DNA of 64,000 nucleotides from Limonium bicolor (GCA_023374045.1 CM041779.1:2418001-2482000); one strand, 5' to 3'; shown: positions 12,229-24,186, numbered from the stretch's first letter. Numbers and translations are program-made. The notes: a model not told the origin generated them from the letters alone.

Positions 12229-13319
12229 CTAGTCTATGAATAACTGTGGGTACTTAGCCTTCATGGCATCTTCGAGTTCCCATGTCGCTTCTTCGACATC
12301 ATGGTTTGACCATAGGACCTTCACCATTCGTATAGACTTATGGCGAGTGTCTCTGGTCTTCCTATCAAGGATTCTCACTGGGGTTTCGGCATATCGCATG
12401 TTTGGCTCAATGGATAAGTGCTCGGGCTCCAACACATGAGAAGGATCAGCAATATACTTCTTGAGTTGTGACACATGAAATACATCATGGACACGCCCCA
12501 AGTCCTCAGGTAGTGCTAACCTGTAGGCTACGGATCCAACTCTTTCGGTGATAGTGTACGGCCCTACAAACTTTGGGCTTAGCTTGCCCTTCTGACCAAA
12601 TCTGAAGACACCCTTCATAGGTGAAACTCGCAAGAACACTTGGTCGCCCACGGCGAACTCAAGGTCGCGTCGTCTCACATCCGCATAGGATTTCTGTCTA
12701 TCTTGGGCTGCCTTCATGTTAGCTCGGATTTGTTGCACTTCGGCTTGTACTTGCTCAAGGTACTCCGGTCCTATTATGACCGCTTCACTTGATTCATCCT
12801 AACACAAGGGTGTACGGCAAGGTCTACCGTATAGAGCTTGGAAAGACGACATCTTAATCGAGGCGTGATAACTATTATTATACGAGAACTCGATAAGATG
12901 AAGCTTATCTAACCAACTCCCCTGAAAGTCCAAGGCACATGCCCGAAGCATGTCCTCCAGTGTCTGGATGGTCCTTTCTGTCTGACCATCGGTCTGAGGA
13001 TGGAAGGCGGTACTCAACTTCAATTCTGTACCCAACGCTTCCCTTGTAGCTCTCCAGTATCTCGAAAGAAATCTGGTGTCGCGGTCAGATACTATGGTCT
13101 TAGGGACTCCGTGGTGTCTGATAATCTCCTTATCAAAAAGCTCAGCTAGCTTTGCTACCTTCCAGGTGTCCTTATCGGTATGAATCTGGCAACCTTGGTA
13201 AGGCGATCTACTACAACCCAGATCATGTTGAGTCCTCCCCTAGCAGGTGGGAGTCCTACAACAAAATCCATGGAGATATCATGAAATTTCCACTCCGGAA
13301 TTGGCATCGATTGTACCAT
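12229..13319 (-). pseudogene. Chromovirus integrase plus chromodomain, decayed (element B)
   Basis: Reading minus from 13319: an integrase core with the MDFVVGLP region (first catalytic Asp), VSDRD (second Asp), the AFHPQTDGQTERT signature and HLIEFSYNN (catalytic Glu), then the GPY/F module (KFVGPYTI, VFHVSQLKKYI) and a C-terminal chromodomain with VLWSNHDVEEATWELE. This identifies a Ty3/gypsy chromovirus, probably Tekay-like from the long LTRs. It is dead: one base is missing near 13170, shifting the frame after FIPI, and a TGG-to-TAG stop lies at 12799-12801. The upstream part (protease, RT, RNase H, zinc finger) is cut off by the CACTA-type end at 13320. The true stop is at 12229. Confidence 0.9.
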
Positions 13320-13610
13320 CACTAGTAGAAAAAATATTATATAACACCACTAGTAGAAAAATTATATACACGCATTTTATAACACGGTTATAAGATAATG
13401 GTGGTATAAAATGTTTTATAACACGGTTGTGTAACATAACCGTGTTAAAATGTGTGAAGAAAATATTGTATCACTAAAAATAGGTTTTATAACACGGTTA
13501 TAGCTAACCCGTGTTATAAGTTATTAGTATATAACACGGTTATTGAGAACTGTGTTATAAACGGGCTTTTATAACACGGTTACTTATAACACCCGTGTTA
13601 TAATCCTTCT
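13320..13610. mobile_element. CACTA-type terminus with subterminal repeats
   Basis: CACTAGTAGAAAAA starts at 13320 exactly where integrase homology breaks off, and again at 13348. It is followed by at least six copies of an AACACGGTTA / TAACCGTGTT motif in both orientations. Short terminal CACTA plus inverted subterminal repeats is the hallmark of CACTA (En/Spm) transposons. No transposase is visible and no matching right end was found. Confidence 0.65.
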
Positions 13611-13624
13611 TAATTTCTGCCAAA

Positions 13625-13940
13625 TATTTCTTTCCCCCTCAAACCCGCCATATCGTCACCTCGCTTTTGCCTTGCCCTCTCCCGACTCCTCCAAAATCGC
13701 CATCGAATTCACACCCACGTCGCCTCGTCGCCTCATCGCCTCACCTCGCTTTTGCCTTGCCCTCTCCCGACTCCTCCAAAATCGCCAACGAATTCACACC
13801 CACGTCGCCTCATCGCCTCATCGACGCATTGCCTTGCCCTCTCCCGACTCCTCCAAAATCGCCATCGAATTCACACCCACTACTGCGACAACTTCATTAT
13901 TATCCTCTTTGCGTTTGCGCCAAACTGCTGCTCTTCGTAA
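13625..13940 (+). repeat. CT-rich leader-like region with an 80-bp unit repeated three times
   Basis: A unit containing TTGCCTTGCCCTCTCCCGAC and TCCAAAATCGCCATCGAATT recurs at about 13665, 13750 and 13828 (spacing 85 and 77 bp). The CT-rich composition and the CGTAAG|GTAATT junction at 13940 resemble a gene's first exon and splice donor. The overlapping open frames of 62-95 aa arise from the repetition and match nothing I know. Confidence 0.55.
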
Positions 13941-14624
13941 GGTAATTTTTCTAACCTAACTGGCGACCAAGGAAATACATGCTCTGCGTCTGTTTCATCC
14001 TTTCCCAGATGGTAATTTTTCTAACCTTGGCGACCAAGGAAATACATGCTCTGAGACGGTAATTTTTCTAACCTAACTGGTGACCAAGGAAATACATGCT
14101 CTGCGTCTGTTTCATCCTTTCCCAGATGGTAATTTTTCTAACCTAACTGGCGACCAAGGAAATACATGCTCTGAGACGGTAATTTTTCTAACCTAACTGG
14201 TGACCAAGGAAATACATGCTCTGCGTCTGTTTCATCCTTTCCCAGATGGTAATTTTTCTAACCTAACTGGCGACCAAGGAAATACATGCTCTGCGTCTGT
14301 TTCATCCTTTCCCAGATGGTAATTTTTCTAACCTTGGCGACCAAGGAAATACATGCTCTGAGACGGTAATTTTTCTAACCTAACTGGTGACCAAGGAAAT
14401 ACATGCTCTGCGTCTGTTTCATCCTTTCCCAGATGGTAATTTTTCTAACCTAACTGGCGACCAAGGAAATACATGCTCTGAGACGGTAATTTTTCTAACC
14501 TAACTGGTGACCAAGGAAATACATGCTCTGCGTCTGTTTCATCCTTTCCCAGATGGTAATTTTTCTAACCTAACTGGCGACCAAGGAAATACATGCTCTG
14601 CGTCTGTTTCATCCTTTCCCAGAC
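13941..14624 (+). repeat. 307-bp higher-order tandem repeat made of intron-like units
   Basis: Three monomer types (70, 47 and 50 bp), all starting GGTAATTTTTCTAACC, are arranged 70-47-70-50-70. The 307-bp block starts at 13941 and again at 14248, with a final 70-bp unit from 14555. The two blocks appear almost identical. Each 70-bp monomer runs from a donor-like G|GTAATT through CTAAC to a pyrimidine-rich CTTTCCCAG, so each resembles a miniature intron. Confidence 0.85.
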
Positions 14625-17137
14625 GGTAATTTTTCTAACCTTACTTGCCCAATGTTCATAGGTTGGTTTATTATTGCAAAATTCTAGCCATAATTTTGAA
14701 TTTATTTGTTTTACACTTGCTGAATTGTTACTGCTTTTGCCGATTCACACACCAATGGGTTTTAATGCCAGGATGTTTGCTCTATTTTGAGTTGCGCTAC
14801 TGCTATCACAACGGATGCCAGTGTGTTGCAGTATTGCGATAGCCATTTTCATGATAGATTGGTTCTCACTTGCTGCTGTGTAATAATGTCTATGTGGCGT
14901 TTTATCTGTCAATTCATTTTTCAAGCATTTTCTTTATTGTTTTATAGAGTGATTCAACTTCATCTAGATTACCTCTTGTCTCTTAGTACATTTGGTATTC
15001 ATTTTGATTCTGATATGCTCATACCATCCATCTGTTCACTGCCATTGTTTTGTGATTTTACTGAGGTACCTCGGTTCCGGTGGACTTGTATGACTCGGAA
15101 TTGACACGCGACTCCGCCAGCCAGATAGGATACGAATTCGGACGGCTAACATTGGCAATATCGCCTTCAAGTTAACCGTGGCAATCAACTAAATACCTGG
15201 AATTTTGGCTCAGTATCTGCTCATGATGGGTTTGGAATTTCCCATCTTCATCTTTTCATAGCTGTAATTCAAGTCTCTTCAATTATTAGTTGCTCCTTTA
15301 CGCATTAGGCTGGTTTGAAAAGTCTTGTTTTATGCACTTGACCCCTTGCGCAGTTGCAGTTTATGGGTTTGGAAATAATGTTACCCACTGAACTGTCACC
15401 TAGCCCAATGCGTATTTCTTTTGTTTTAAATTCATGTCATCTGTGGGGTTATCATTCTTGACCCTATTGTGCTTATTATCTTTGACCTTATGTTTTGACC
15501 GTGGTACATAAATTGATTGGATGCGAGCTAGGTTTGCTGAACTTGGGCTGGTGCTTCCTTGGCTTGGAATTAACCTTGGATCACATGAACTGACCATGCT
15601 GATGCGTTTTTGGTTTGGTACTCCTATCATGGGTTTGGCATTATCACTTTGACTCTTTCGTGCCATTTGTCTAATTCGGTTCGCTTACTATCTTCGGCTT
15701 CATGTCTTGACTGAGGTACAAATGCAATCAAGCGGATTTGAGCTTTGACTTGCACATGTGGGCTGCTTGGAATGACCTTGGACTTTGGACTTGACGTCTC
15801 TTCATGGGGTTTGGAAATTTTATCTTCTCACCTTTACTAAAATCCAATTTCACTTGACATTTAACTGCCCCTTGCGCATTGATATGTGGTTTGGAATTTG
15901 AGTTTGATAACTAGCATGATGTTGTCCCTTTGCGCCTAGATATGAACATGAATCGAATGATAGTTGCCCAAATGATATAATTGCTTAGATAAATCATTCA
16001 TTGGCTGGATGGTCCTTATTAATTCTTCATCTTAGAAGGGAAATGATATAAACCCTTCTAGGTATGATCCCACGTGACTCACAACCCCACCCCTTTGATA
16101 CTACACTTCGGTTTGAGTCATAATCTAGGATGTTGAATTAATCTGCGTAGCAATCCCAATGTTTGATTTATCTTACAATTCATAGCATTTGTTGGCAGCT
16201 TGAAACTCTTTTCTATGTTCTCGGTTGGGGTGTGGGAGATGATTAGATTGCCCCCTCTCCTCCCATTGAGAGGGGCCGTATGATCCCATTGCACACACCC
16301 TAACCCTTTTACATTTCGTTACTAATTAATCTCGTACCTCTTTGTTTGTGTTCCATGGTATGTACATATTGCTCAGCGGACATCTCACTTTGAGCTAAAT
16401 CAAGTGTGAAGAAAAGAAAAGGTTAGAAACACAAGTTTTGCCTCTGATTTATACTACTGTTATACATACTTACTTTTAGTTGTCTTAAATGCAATTTGCT
16501 TCAATTTTAGTCTCTGTTAATAGGAGACTATGTTCACGGTTTAAAATATAACCTTAAATGTCCTAAAAATTTGAGCTGTTTCTGTCTCGATTTCAGTTCA
16601 AATTGAAGAACTTCTCACCATTTCACCATTGCTACACTTCTAGAGTTATTACACTACAGTATTGGAGCTGCATTTTGCTTCTGTTTTTAGTTGTTATAAA
16701 ATGCATATTTTGAATGTTTAAAATCTAGATACCCAACCTATAATAAGCTATCAGTTATGATTAGGTTATGGTCTAATAATTTGCTATATAAACGTTGTTA
16801 CATTGACCATTAGTTGTGTTGTTTTAAGAATGGTTTGCAATCTGTTTTTGCACTTTCGTTTGGAATGTATTTTCACTGCTGAAAATTGAAATTTTCTGCA
16901 ACTGTCAAAGCTTAGACTAACCGTAATATTAAGCTTGCTGTGATCATCTGTCTTACAAATTTAATGTCAACGCACTAACCATGTCATGCCTTTTCGTCCT
17001 TTCATCACAACATCATGCTTTGAGTTATGTTACACAATCGTGGACATTTTATCTTGATAACTACGGTTTCCATTGTGTTGACTGGCTTGCCTTAGGCAAA
17101 TCGTTGAAGACTGTTCTCCTTTCTTTTTGTTTTGCAG
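14625..17137 (+). other. No coding gene seen; T-rich, intron-like sequence
   Basis: These 2.5 kb have plus-strand T-rich composition typical of plant introns, with no long open frame and no recognisable domain. Phrases around GGTTTGGAATTT recur loosely between 15230 and 15900. It lies between the leader-like repeat and a CstF77 exon fragment, so it may be captured or rearranged intron DNA. Confidence 0.5.
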
Positions 17138-17228
17138 TTTATTAGGTTTCTCAGAAGAACTGAAGGGGTTGAAGCTGCTCGCAAGTTCTTCTTGGATGTA
17201 CGCAACTCCCCGGATTGCACGTATCAAG
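17138..17228 (+). pseudogene. CstF77 (cleavage stimulation factor 77 / Suppressor of forked) exon fragment
   Basis: After a good acceptor (TTTTTGTTTTGCAG) the plus frame reads FIRFLRRTEGVEAARKFFLD, then a further eleven residues ending TYQV. This closely resembles the HAT-repeat segment of plant CstF77, the RNA 3'-end cleavage factor subunit, where the family reads RRTEGVEAARKYFLDARKSP. Homology stops at about 17228, where LTR C sequence begins. No other CstF77 exon was recognised, so it is a fragment. Either transposon capture or the broken edge of a former gene would explain it. Confidence 0.65.
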
Positions 17229-19916
17229 TTACTTTTCCAAAGTATAATAATGACATAATAACTATATATTATACATATATAGCTTTTTAATTCCAAATTC
17301 AACCCAATAAATTCCTAAAAATTCCTAATAGCCCATGGGTGTTTAAAATACCATTGTACGCCCTTAATTTCGGTAATTACCATACATACCCCATATATTA
17401 TAAAAATGTTACAATTAAATACTTATCTTATTATATAACCTTAAATAAGTTATTTAACTTATCTAATTTGGTCAAAACCTACCCAATGGTCAAGGTTGAC
17501 CTCCTTAATATAGCATTGACCATTACTTTCATAATTTACTGTTTTAACCCCTATTTTCCAGAATTTACCAAATAACCCCAAAACTTTATAAAATCTTATA
17601 ATTTTTATTTTAAACCCTTTTAACACCTAATTTTCGGCCTTATTATTATTTATCCCCCAAATTTGATTTAATTATACTCTAACCCCTTAAACTTTGCGGT
17701 AATATATATACCACCTAAAACCTTATTTAAACTAAATATACATAAATAAAATGGCCTAAAGTACATGGCCTTATTACAAACATTTGCTCATAAAATAAAT
17801 TACACATAAATGCCCCAAAAATACATATAATTCACGGCCTCACCAAGTATATTCCATTAATTACCAATCTTCCACATAAAGTCTTAATTTTGACATTTAT
17901 GTTACCTAATTACTTAGATAAATTTACTAAGTTATTTCCTTAACCAACTATGGTCAAAATCAGACCATAAGAGCTGGGTTCACTCACGGCAATACTTAAA
18001 CACAAGCTTAAACTTATGTTAATATATCAAAGTTGAGTTTTAAGTAATTTATACCTTGATTTAGCAAGGTTAAGACCTTGTTTGGTCTCGCCACCTTAGG
18101 GAATGTTTCTCCACATATTGATTTACTTGTATTCATACATAAAACAAGACATGTTTAAACTCCAAGCATGAGCTAACCATGGGAAGTAATTTAAGTCATG
18201 AAAATCATGAACTTTTACCTTAAATATTCAAGCTTGTTAGGGTAGTATCTCGGCCCTATTTTCACAGTAGTAAAAGAGTGTCAAAAGGTCTCTCAAATAG
18301 AGGCTTAAAACCGGAATAACTCATATAGGAAGATGGTTAATTTTCACCTTGATTAAGATGCCAAAATGATGTTTTTGACTTGGATATGGCTACTCCTTGT
18401 AGATCTTGGTATACCAACTGAATCCTCATGAAAAGGAGAAGAAAATAAGGCTAGGGAATCAAGGTTTACAACAGGAATTGACAAGGAAGAAGAGATATGT
18501 GCTTAAAGCACATTTTTACCTTAAATGGTCAAGACTTGAACTTCCCTCCTTCTACCTTGTTACAGCCGAAATTATACCTCCTCTTAACCTTAAAATCACA
18601 CTACATACATGTATAAAAATGGTTGGAGCTTAGATCAATGGAAAGAGGAATGAAAGATGAAGAAAATGGACATTTTCATGCCTTAAAAGCTTACCTAGAT
18701 CAAGAACTCACACCAGCTGAGTTTATTGCTTACCTACAGTCATGGAGGAACAAAAGAGATCTCTTAGAAGAGAGACTCACAGCTGGAAGGGGCAAATGGA
18801 CAAGGGTTCTCATTATTTGCCTTAAATGTCTTTTTTAGTCTTATTTTATGTTTTTAATGTTTTGATGACTCATTAGCAATTATTGTAGTTTGTCAAATGG
18901 ATGAGAATGAGGCTATAAGCAGGCGGAAATGGTGGGGCAAGGTGGGTAATTAAGTCACACCTAATTAATGACTTTAGAGCATTTATTGTCATTTTAGTCA
19001 AATAATCATAGGTGAGTCATCATCCATTGTTTGGAATGGCTTGCAATCGGTCACAATAAGGAGAAAGCAGCCTCTTCAATCGGCAGCCTCACATGGGATA
19101 GTCAAGTGGTAGACAAGCTTTATGTTTAATATGTTAAAGTATACTTTTTCTTATTTTAATAAAAGTAATGAGCCTTATTTTGAACAGCACATGGGAATGG
19201 TCACATGCCTTGTTAACAGCCTTAATAAATCAGCTATGGATGGTCCATTTTGTGGTCAATGGTCAACATTGACCAATTTAGTCAATGGAGACTTAATTTT
19301 ACATTATATTATTATTATATTAATATTTTAATGTAAAAATTGCGAAAATTGCAAATCTCTGGATTTAGAGTTATCAATGTGATGTTCATGAGTATTTAAA
19401 TTTATTAGAGTATTTATAGGTGTTTCATTGGGTTATATAGACCCAAAACACATTCCCGGGGCTTTCGGGACCTTTTTGTGCTTTAAGCGTTTCTCCCGGG
19501 CATTTTGTGTTTTCTTGTAAATATAACTTGAGAAGTCTCTTTAGAATGTTAATTAATGGTGGTAGGAACTCTAAGAATGATTTATTTAGGGTTTCGTGCC
19601 ACTTCGGCATTCCCGGGCCTTTCTAGGGTTTGTGGGGCCCACAAGGGTTCCTCCAGGCACTTTTCGTTTAATTGAAAATTTACTCCAAGCATTTGTTTTA
19701 AATGATAATTAATGACTATCGGGTCATATTAAGATCATTAGTTGGCTTATATGACTTGGTTAACTCAAGGTCCGGCTTAACGCACGTTTTTGACCTTACG
19801 GAGTTTAGGTGCGTTTTTAACGCCTAAGTGTTTATGTGCTTTCTTGTGGTTTCATAATCCCATAAATAAACCTTTAATTCCCATCATTTAATTATTTAAT
19901 GATTAGGGGTATTTCA
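17229..19916 (-). mobile_element. 3' LTR of element C, truncated on its U5 side
   Basis: From TTACTTTTCC near 17229 to GGGGTATTTCA at 19916 it matches 29116-31589 almost base for base; in a 160-bp sample I count about five differences. It is followed by a polypurine tract, so it is the 3' LTR of a minus-strand element. About 2.9 kb of the U5 side are missing, replaced by the CstF77 fragment. The 75-aa open frame at 18406 recurs in the partner LTR only because the LTRs are duplicates. Confidence 0.8.
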
Positions 19917-19930
19917 GTCTACCCCCCTTA
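19917..19930 (-). other. Polypurine tract of element C
   Basis: Minus strand TAAGGGGGGTAGAC directly before the LTR start TGAAATACCCC. Confidence 0.85.
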
Positions 19931-20519
19931 AAAAAAAGACTTCGGCCCGAAGTCGCTTTACTTAAATAGGTGTATTAATTATTACCCATATAACCCATAA
20001 TGTATATCTATATGATATATCATTTACACATAACATATTGTGCTTATATAGCACGTATCCATCATTTGTGGCGTTAGTTCAATCATATATGGATATAGGC
20101 GATCCATCAGCGCCATAATTCCTATCAGTTCTACCAACCCTGACAACCTCCCCGAGGTGTCCACACCATACCATCATTCCATGTTCCATATCTAATTATT
20201 CATTTCGTATCTAGGCGATACCATATGTAATCAATATACAAGGTAATATAAATAATATATATCACAGTTGTCATAAAAGGTACTACACACATGGGTGTAT
20301 ACACATCATTCAAACAGGTATCTCATAGGATACATGCATATAAGTGCACACTACACACAAACAAATCAACAACGTACGCCCCTGATAAGCCTCAGACTTA
20401 TCATGTTTTAGTGTACTTAATTATAAGATTATTAGTCAAATTAAGGTTAGAATAATTAATATTTATGCTATATTATGTATTAAGTCTATTATTTGTTTAG
20501 ATTGATGTTTTATATGTTT

Positions 20520-20840
20520 TTCCATACAAGGAGACATTTCTGACCACAATGCCGGACATAAGGCCGGATCATACCTGCACGGCACAAGCATGGAGCAGAA
20601 AAGCACTCTATGCCGGGTATATCCAATCCGGCATAAATGAGAAAAGTCGCCTCGATTGACCAGACGATGGCAGTTAATGACCGTTGCCAAACCAACCTAT
20701 GCCGGATATGGTGCCGGACATATCCTGTCCGGCACAGGTACCTTTTCGCGCAGATTTGGCGGTTTCGACCGTTAGCAGTTGGGCACGTGGTTATTATATG
20801 CCGGATATAACTTGCACGACATGACATCCGGCACGAGAAG
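20520..20840. repeat. GCCGGACAT dyad cluster
   Basis: Repeated ATGCCGGA / TCCGGCAT and GTCCGGCAC cores in both orientations, just upstream of the TATA box. A further five copies lie at 21430-21530. Confidence 0.65.
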
Positions 20841-20851
20841 AATGTGATGCC

Positions 20852-20859
20852 TATAAATA
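20852..20859 (+). promoter_or_regulatory. TATA box of the inserted LTR-like unit
   Basis: TATAAATA sits between the dyad cluster and a CA-rich start region (ACACTTTTCAACACACTTCA), a plausible core promoter. Confidence 0.5.
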
Positions 20860-21897
20860 GGACAAGGGGCTACACTTTTCAACACACTTCAACATCATAT
20901 TACACTCCATTCATTACTCCATTTTCGCCTCATTCCAAGGTGTTGGTGTCCAAGGAAGTTCTATGCAACTTTCCACGCGTAGAGAAGAATCCATGGCGGG
21001 TTAAGGCTACATCCAATCTTCTTATCTCCTGTGTATTCTCTCTCTCGATTTATGTGGATGGTGGAGTAGGAATTCCTTGTTTATTCTTTGGTTAGGGAAT
21101 GAAACTCTCTTTGTAAACCAATGTGTTCTTCTTAATATAATTTCAAGTTTATTAAGAGTAAGGTTCTTATTGAAAGAGAATTGGTTGATCTTTTATTCTC
21201 TTCATGCAAATTTTACTTGTGGAAGATAAGTCCCAAGTAGAATAGGTTAGACTCTCTTAATGATCTTCCTACTCTCTTCTTATGAATTAAGAGTTAGTAG
21301 TAAGAGTGAGAATTAACCCACATTTCCCATTACTTTGTTCATTTCATGGCATGACATATGCTCGAATTGTTAATAGGTAGTGAGTCTTCTGTTTTCTTCT
21401 CGGAAACTGGAATAAGAATACGCATATTGAGTGTGCCGGATGCACTGCCGGGTGGTCACTGTCCGGCATATTCAATGTCTTTGGATATGCCGTGCATATG
21501 GTGCCCGGCAGGATGTCCGGCGCATTCAATTGTTGGTTAATTCGAAGGCTTGTGTTATGTTTTCGAGTTCATATTGATACTTATATGGTTTTAAGCCCTA
21601 AATCAAGAATAATCTCCTTGTAAATACCACTTAGTTTAGTTAAGTTTTAATTAGGATTAGAAAATTGTTCAATTTCCCCCCTTGTCATAGAATAGGTTAT
21701 TACCGGATTAGGACTAATTTTCTATAAGTCCCTTGGGTACGATACTCTCGGTCGTAATATATTTACACTATACTCCGACCGGGTTTTATTTTGCTACCCG
21801 TAGTAGAGTTGTAGGTTTAGTTATTTATTTTATTCTTTTGTATATAGTTTTTCCTACAAAAATCCTGTTAGCAGCGTACCAACCCTCACACAACAAA

Positions 21898-22035
21898 ACC
21901 TCGTATGCCCCGCATACCACCAAAACAACAAACAACCAACATCGTATGCCCCACATACCACCAATACAACAAACAAACAAACATCGTATGCCCCGCATAC
22001 CACCAAACTACTGTATGCCCCGCATACGAAACAAC
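21898..22035. repeat. Short tandem repeat with CGTATGCCCCGCATAC dyad
   Basis: Four copies of GTATGCCCCGCATAC, a near-perfect dyad, are separated by ACCAAAACAAC-rich spacers. The left edge of the inserted unit (ACGTACGCCCC at 20372-20382) looks like a part of the same array. Confidence 0.7.
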
Positions 22036-22070
22036 AAAACTTAGTGCATACACGTGCACAGCCAAGAGGC

Positions 22071-22086
22071 TCTACCCCCCTAAAAA
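22071..22086 (-). other. Second polypurine-like tract of element C
   Basis: TCTACCCCCCTAAAAA on the plus strand, just beyond the chromodomain tail, equivalent to the tracts at 2975 and 12174. Confidence 0.6.
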
Positions 22087-22200
22087 AGGGTTACGCCCCC
22101 GTACCCCACAAGTATACAACAGCCGCTCGACAAGGAGCGCTGGATACTTGGCTCTCAAAGAGTTCTCCAACTCCTGTGTGGCATCTTCCACCTTTGGAGT
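22072..22200 (-). pseudogene. Chromodomain tail remnant of pol, element C
   Basis: The minus frame reads VEDATQELENSLRAKYPALL, clearly related to the end of element B's chromodomain (VEEATWELEDAMKAKYPQLF), then runs into the polypurine-like tract where TAG ends it. Nothing of integrase or RT precedes it. This shows that C descends from a pol-bearing chromovirus and lost pol by internal deletion. Confidence 0.65.
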
Positions 22201-24186
22201 GGATTATCCTTCTATCAGAGAGACGGGTATGACTCTAGCCCCTCCGGGCTCTACTACACATAAAGGGTGAGGCATTCCACTATTTGTGCTCTCTCCCGAA
22301 TTCGTTTTGATGGGCCCACTCGCTCCGTACTGAAGTGTAGACCCATGAACACAGGGCTCAGTTTACCTCTTTTACTGTCGTATATCCTGTCTTTTGGATT
22401 ACTAGCGTACATGTGCGTATCCTCTCTCACTGATTTTCAGCTTGAGGTTCAGTATGACATTGGCTATTATTAGTACTCAGTGCATTTTGCACTTGTCTTT
22501 GTAACACTGAGACGTACTAGCCTTCATGTCCACGGAGATAATGGTTGTCATCCGTGTCTCCTGGTGGTTTTGTTCCGGAGTAACACACTGTTGTAGTTCT
22601 TTGATACTCACTTCGTGTTGATATCCATTACATCTTCCCATATTCCCACTAGATTAATAACTGCACAAGTGCAATACCAAAACACTCAGTCCTACAGAGT
22701 GCAGAGGCGTAAACCCTCAGCAGTTAATATCTAATGAGACAACCAGATAAGAGGAACCAATGATAATGTGAGTTGTACATTCAAGGCTTAGTTAGCCACA
22801 TCAATAGTTTCTTTTTGAAGTTCATTTCAGCTCAGTTAGCGTTTCCCAAAACATTCCATAAAGTCTGTTAGTTATCATAACGTTTGTTCCTTGCTTAAGG
22901 TATTTGCTAGTATATTAGCTTTGTCTTTCATCATTGTGTAGTCACGCATTTATGTTCACATTATTTGGTAGATTCCTCTGGATTTCAAGAATTCACTTGA
23001 TCCTTATGGGGTTCTACATATCATCCGTATAATGGGTTTTTCCTATTTCTGTCATCAACGTTAATGTCTTCGAAAAGTTTCCTTGTCTTCACTGTGTATT
23101 GTCGGCTACTCTGTGTTGAAGGTTCTTGGTTTCTCTAGCCCGTTGATTTAACTGCGGCTCTTCTCGTCCATCTTCTAGGTAATCTGCATCACTGTCCGTA
23201 GCACGGAGTTGACTACTTCTCGTGTTCCTTACACTACTTGTCTACATGCATGGGGTACCATACTGATACATTACTACATACCCGACTAACTTATAAATAA
23301 GTCTGTCAGGCCCACAAGCTCCTATCGGAGTGCGATCGTCCCACGTCTCATTTAGTAAACTAGTAGTGTCCGTCACACGGCTATGGTGAAGTATTTTGTT
23401 GTCAATCTCCCTTTTTGATGGATGTCCTTGTTACAGTTGATGTTAATTATTTCGCACTGTCGGTCATCTTGTCCTAGGTGCTATTGTCCTAGTGGCATAG
23501 ATGGTGAAGTGGTTGAAGACCATATTTGTTTTTTCCTCCCCGGACTCATGTCCTTCGGGTTATATACTGTATGTGGCACTCCTTTCTAATGATAGTACTT
23601 GGTTTGCAATCAGTTAAATGTTAAATATTGATTCGCCTCTACGGCTGCAATCAGTTCATATTATATTCGTACAGAGTTTAGCAACATCGGGTCTTATATC
23701 TCGATCTCTTTGAATACTATACATATTCTTTTCCTCCTGGTTTAATTATTATCACATCTCATCTTTAGTTCACATTTGTTTCCCTCATCCGTTTGATTGG
23801 ATGTATTGCAGATTGCATAACAGCTTGAGCCACTCGGCTCTTCACTTCCCAACCATCCTTTTTGACGGTGGTGCATCTACAAGGGGTATTCTATTTCACA
23901 CAAGGTTATGCGTGTCCATAAGGACTAAACATTTATCACTATTAGTGATCATCATTAAATGCCGGTACACACTTCTGGTATTCGACTAATAAGCCATGTC
24001 TGAGAATTCTTGAACAGTTAGACTGGTGTGGTTTACAGTGGCTTTATAATTCCTTCAGTTGTAGTGGTCGGACTAACAAGTCTTCCCGAGGTTCATAGGC
24101 TTCTAATCTTAAAAGTTTGTATGGAAAACTGGTAAGAATTTTTTTTTGGTATTTACTAAGGAATCAAAAATTTAGTGGTTGTTGCA

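Larger units (their letters stand above)
20383..21870 (+). mobile_element. Probable inserted LTR-like unit in the 3' UTR of C
   Basis: This stretch is absent from the equivalent place in element A. It begins TGATAAG-CCTCAGA-CTTATCA (a terminal dyad), has a TATA box at 20852-20859 followed by a leader-like segment, and near its end has the phrase CCCTTGGGTACGATACTCTC, reminiscent of Athila/Tat-type LTR ends. I could not find a clean target duplication: CGTAC occurs at both outer edges but not directly next to TG and CA ends. Boundaries are approximate. Confidence 0.35.

Noticed and set aside
13941..14624. CRISPR-like direct repeats
   Set aside because: Monomers abut without unique spacers, and the setting is a plant genome; it is a tandem higher-order repeat.
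18406..18633. 75-codon frame conserved at 18406 and 30293
   Set aside because: Both lie at the same place in the two LTRs of element C; identity follows from LTR duplication. No domain was recognised.
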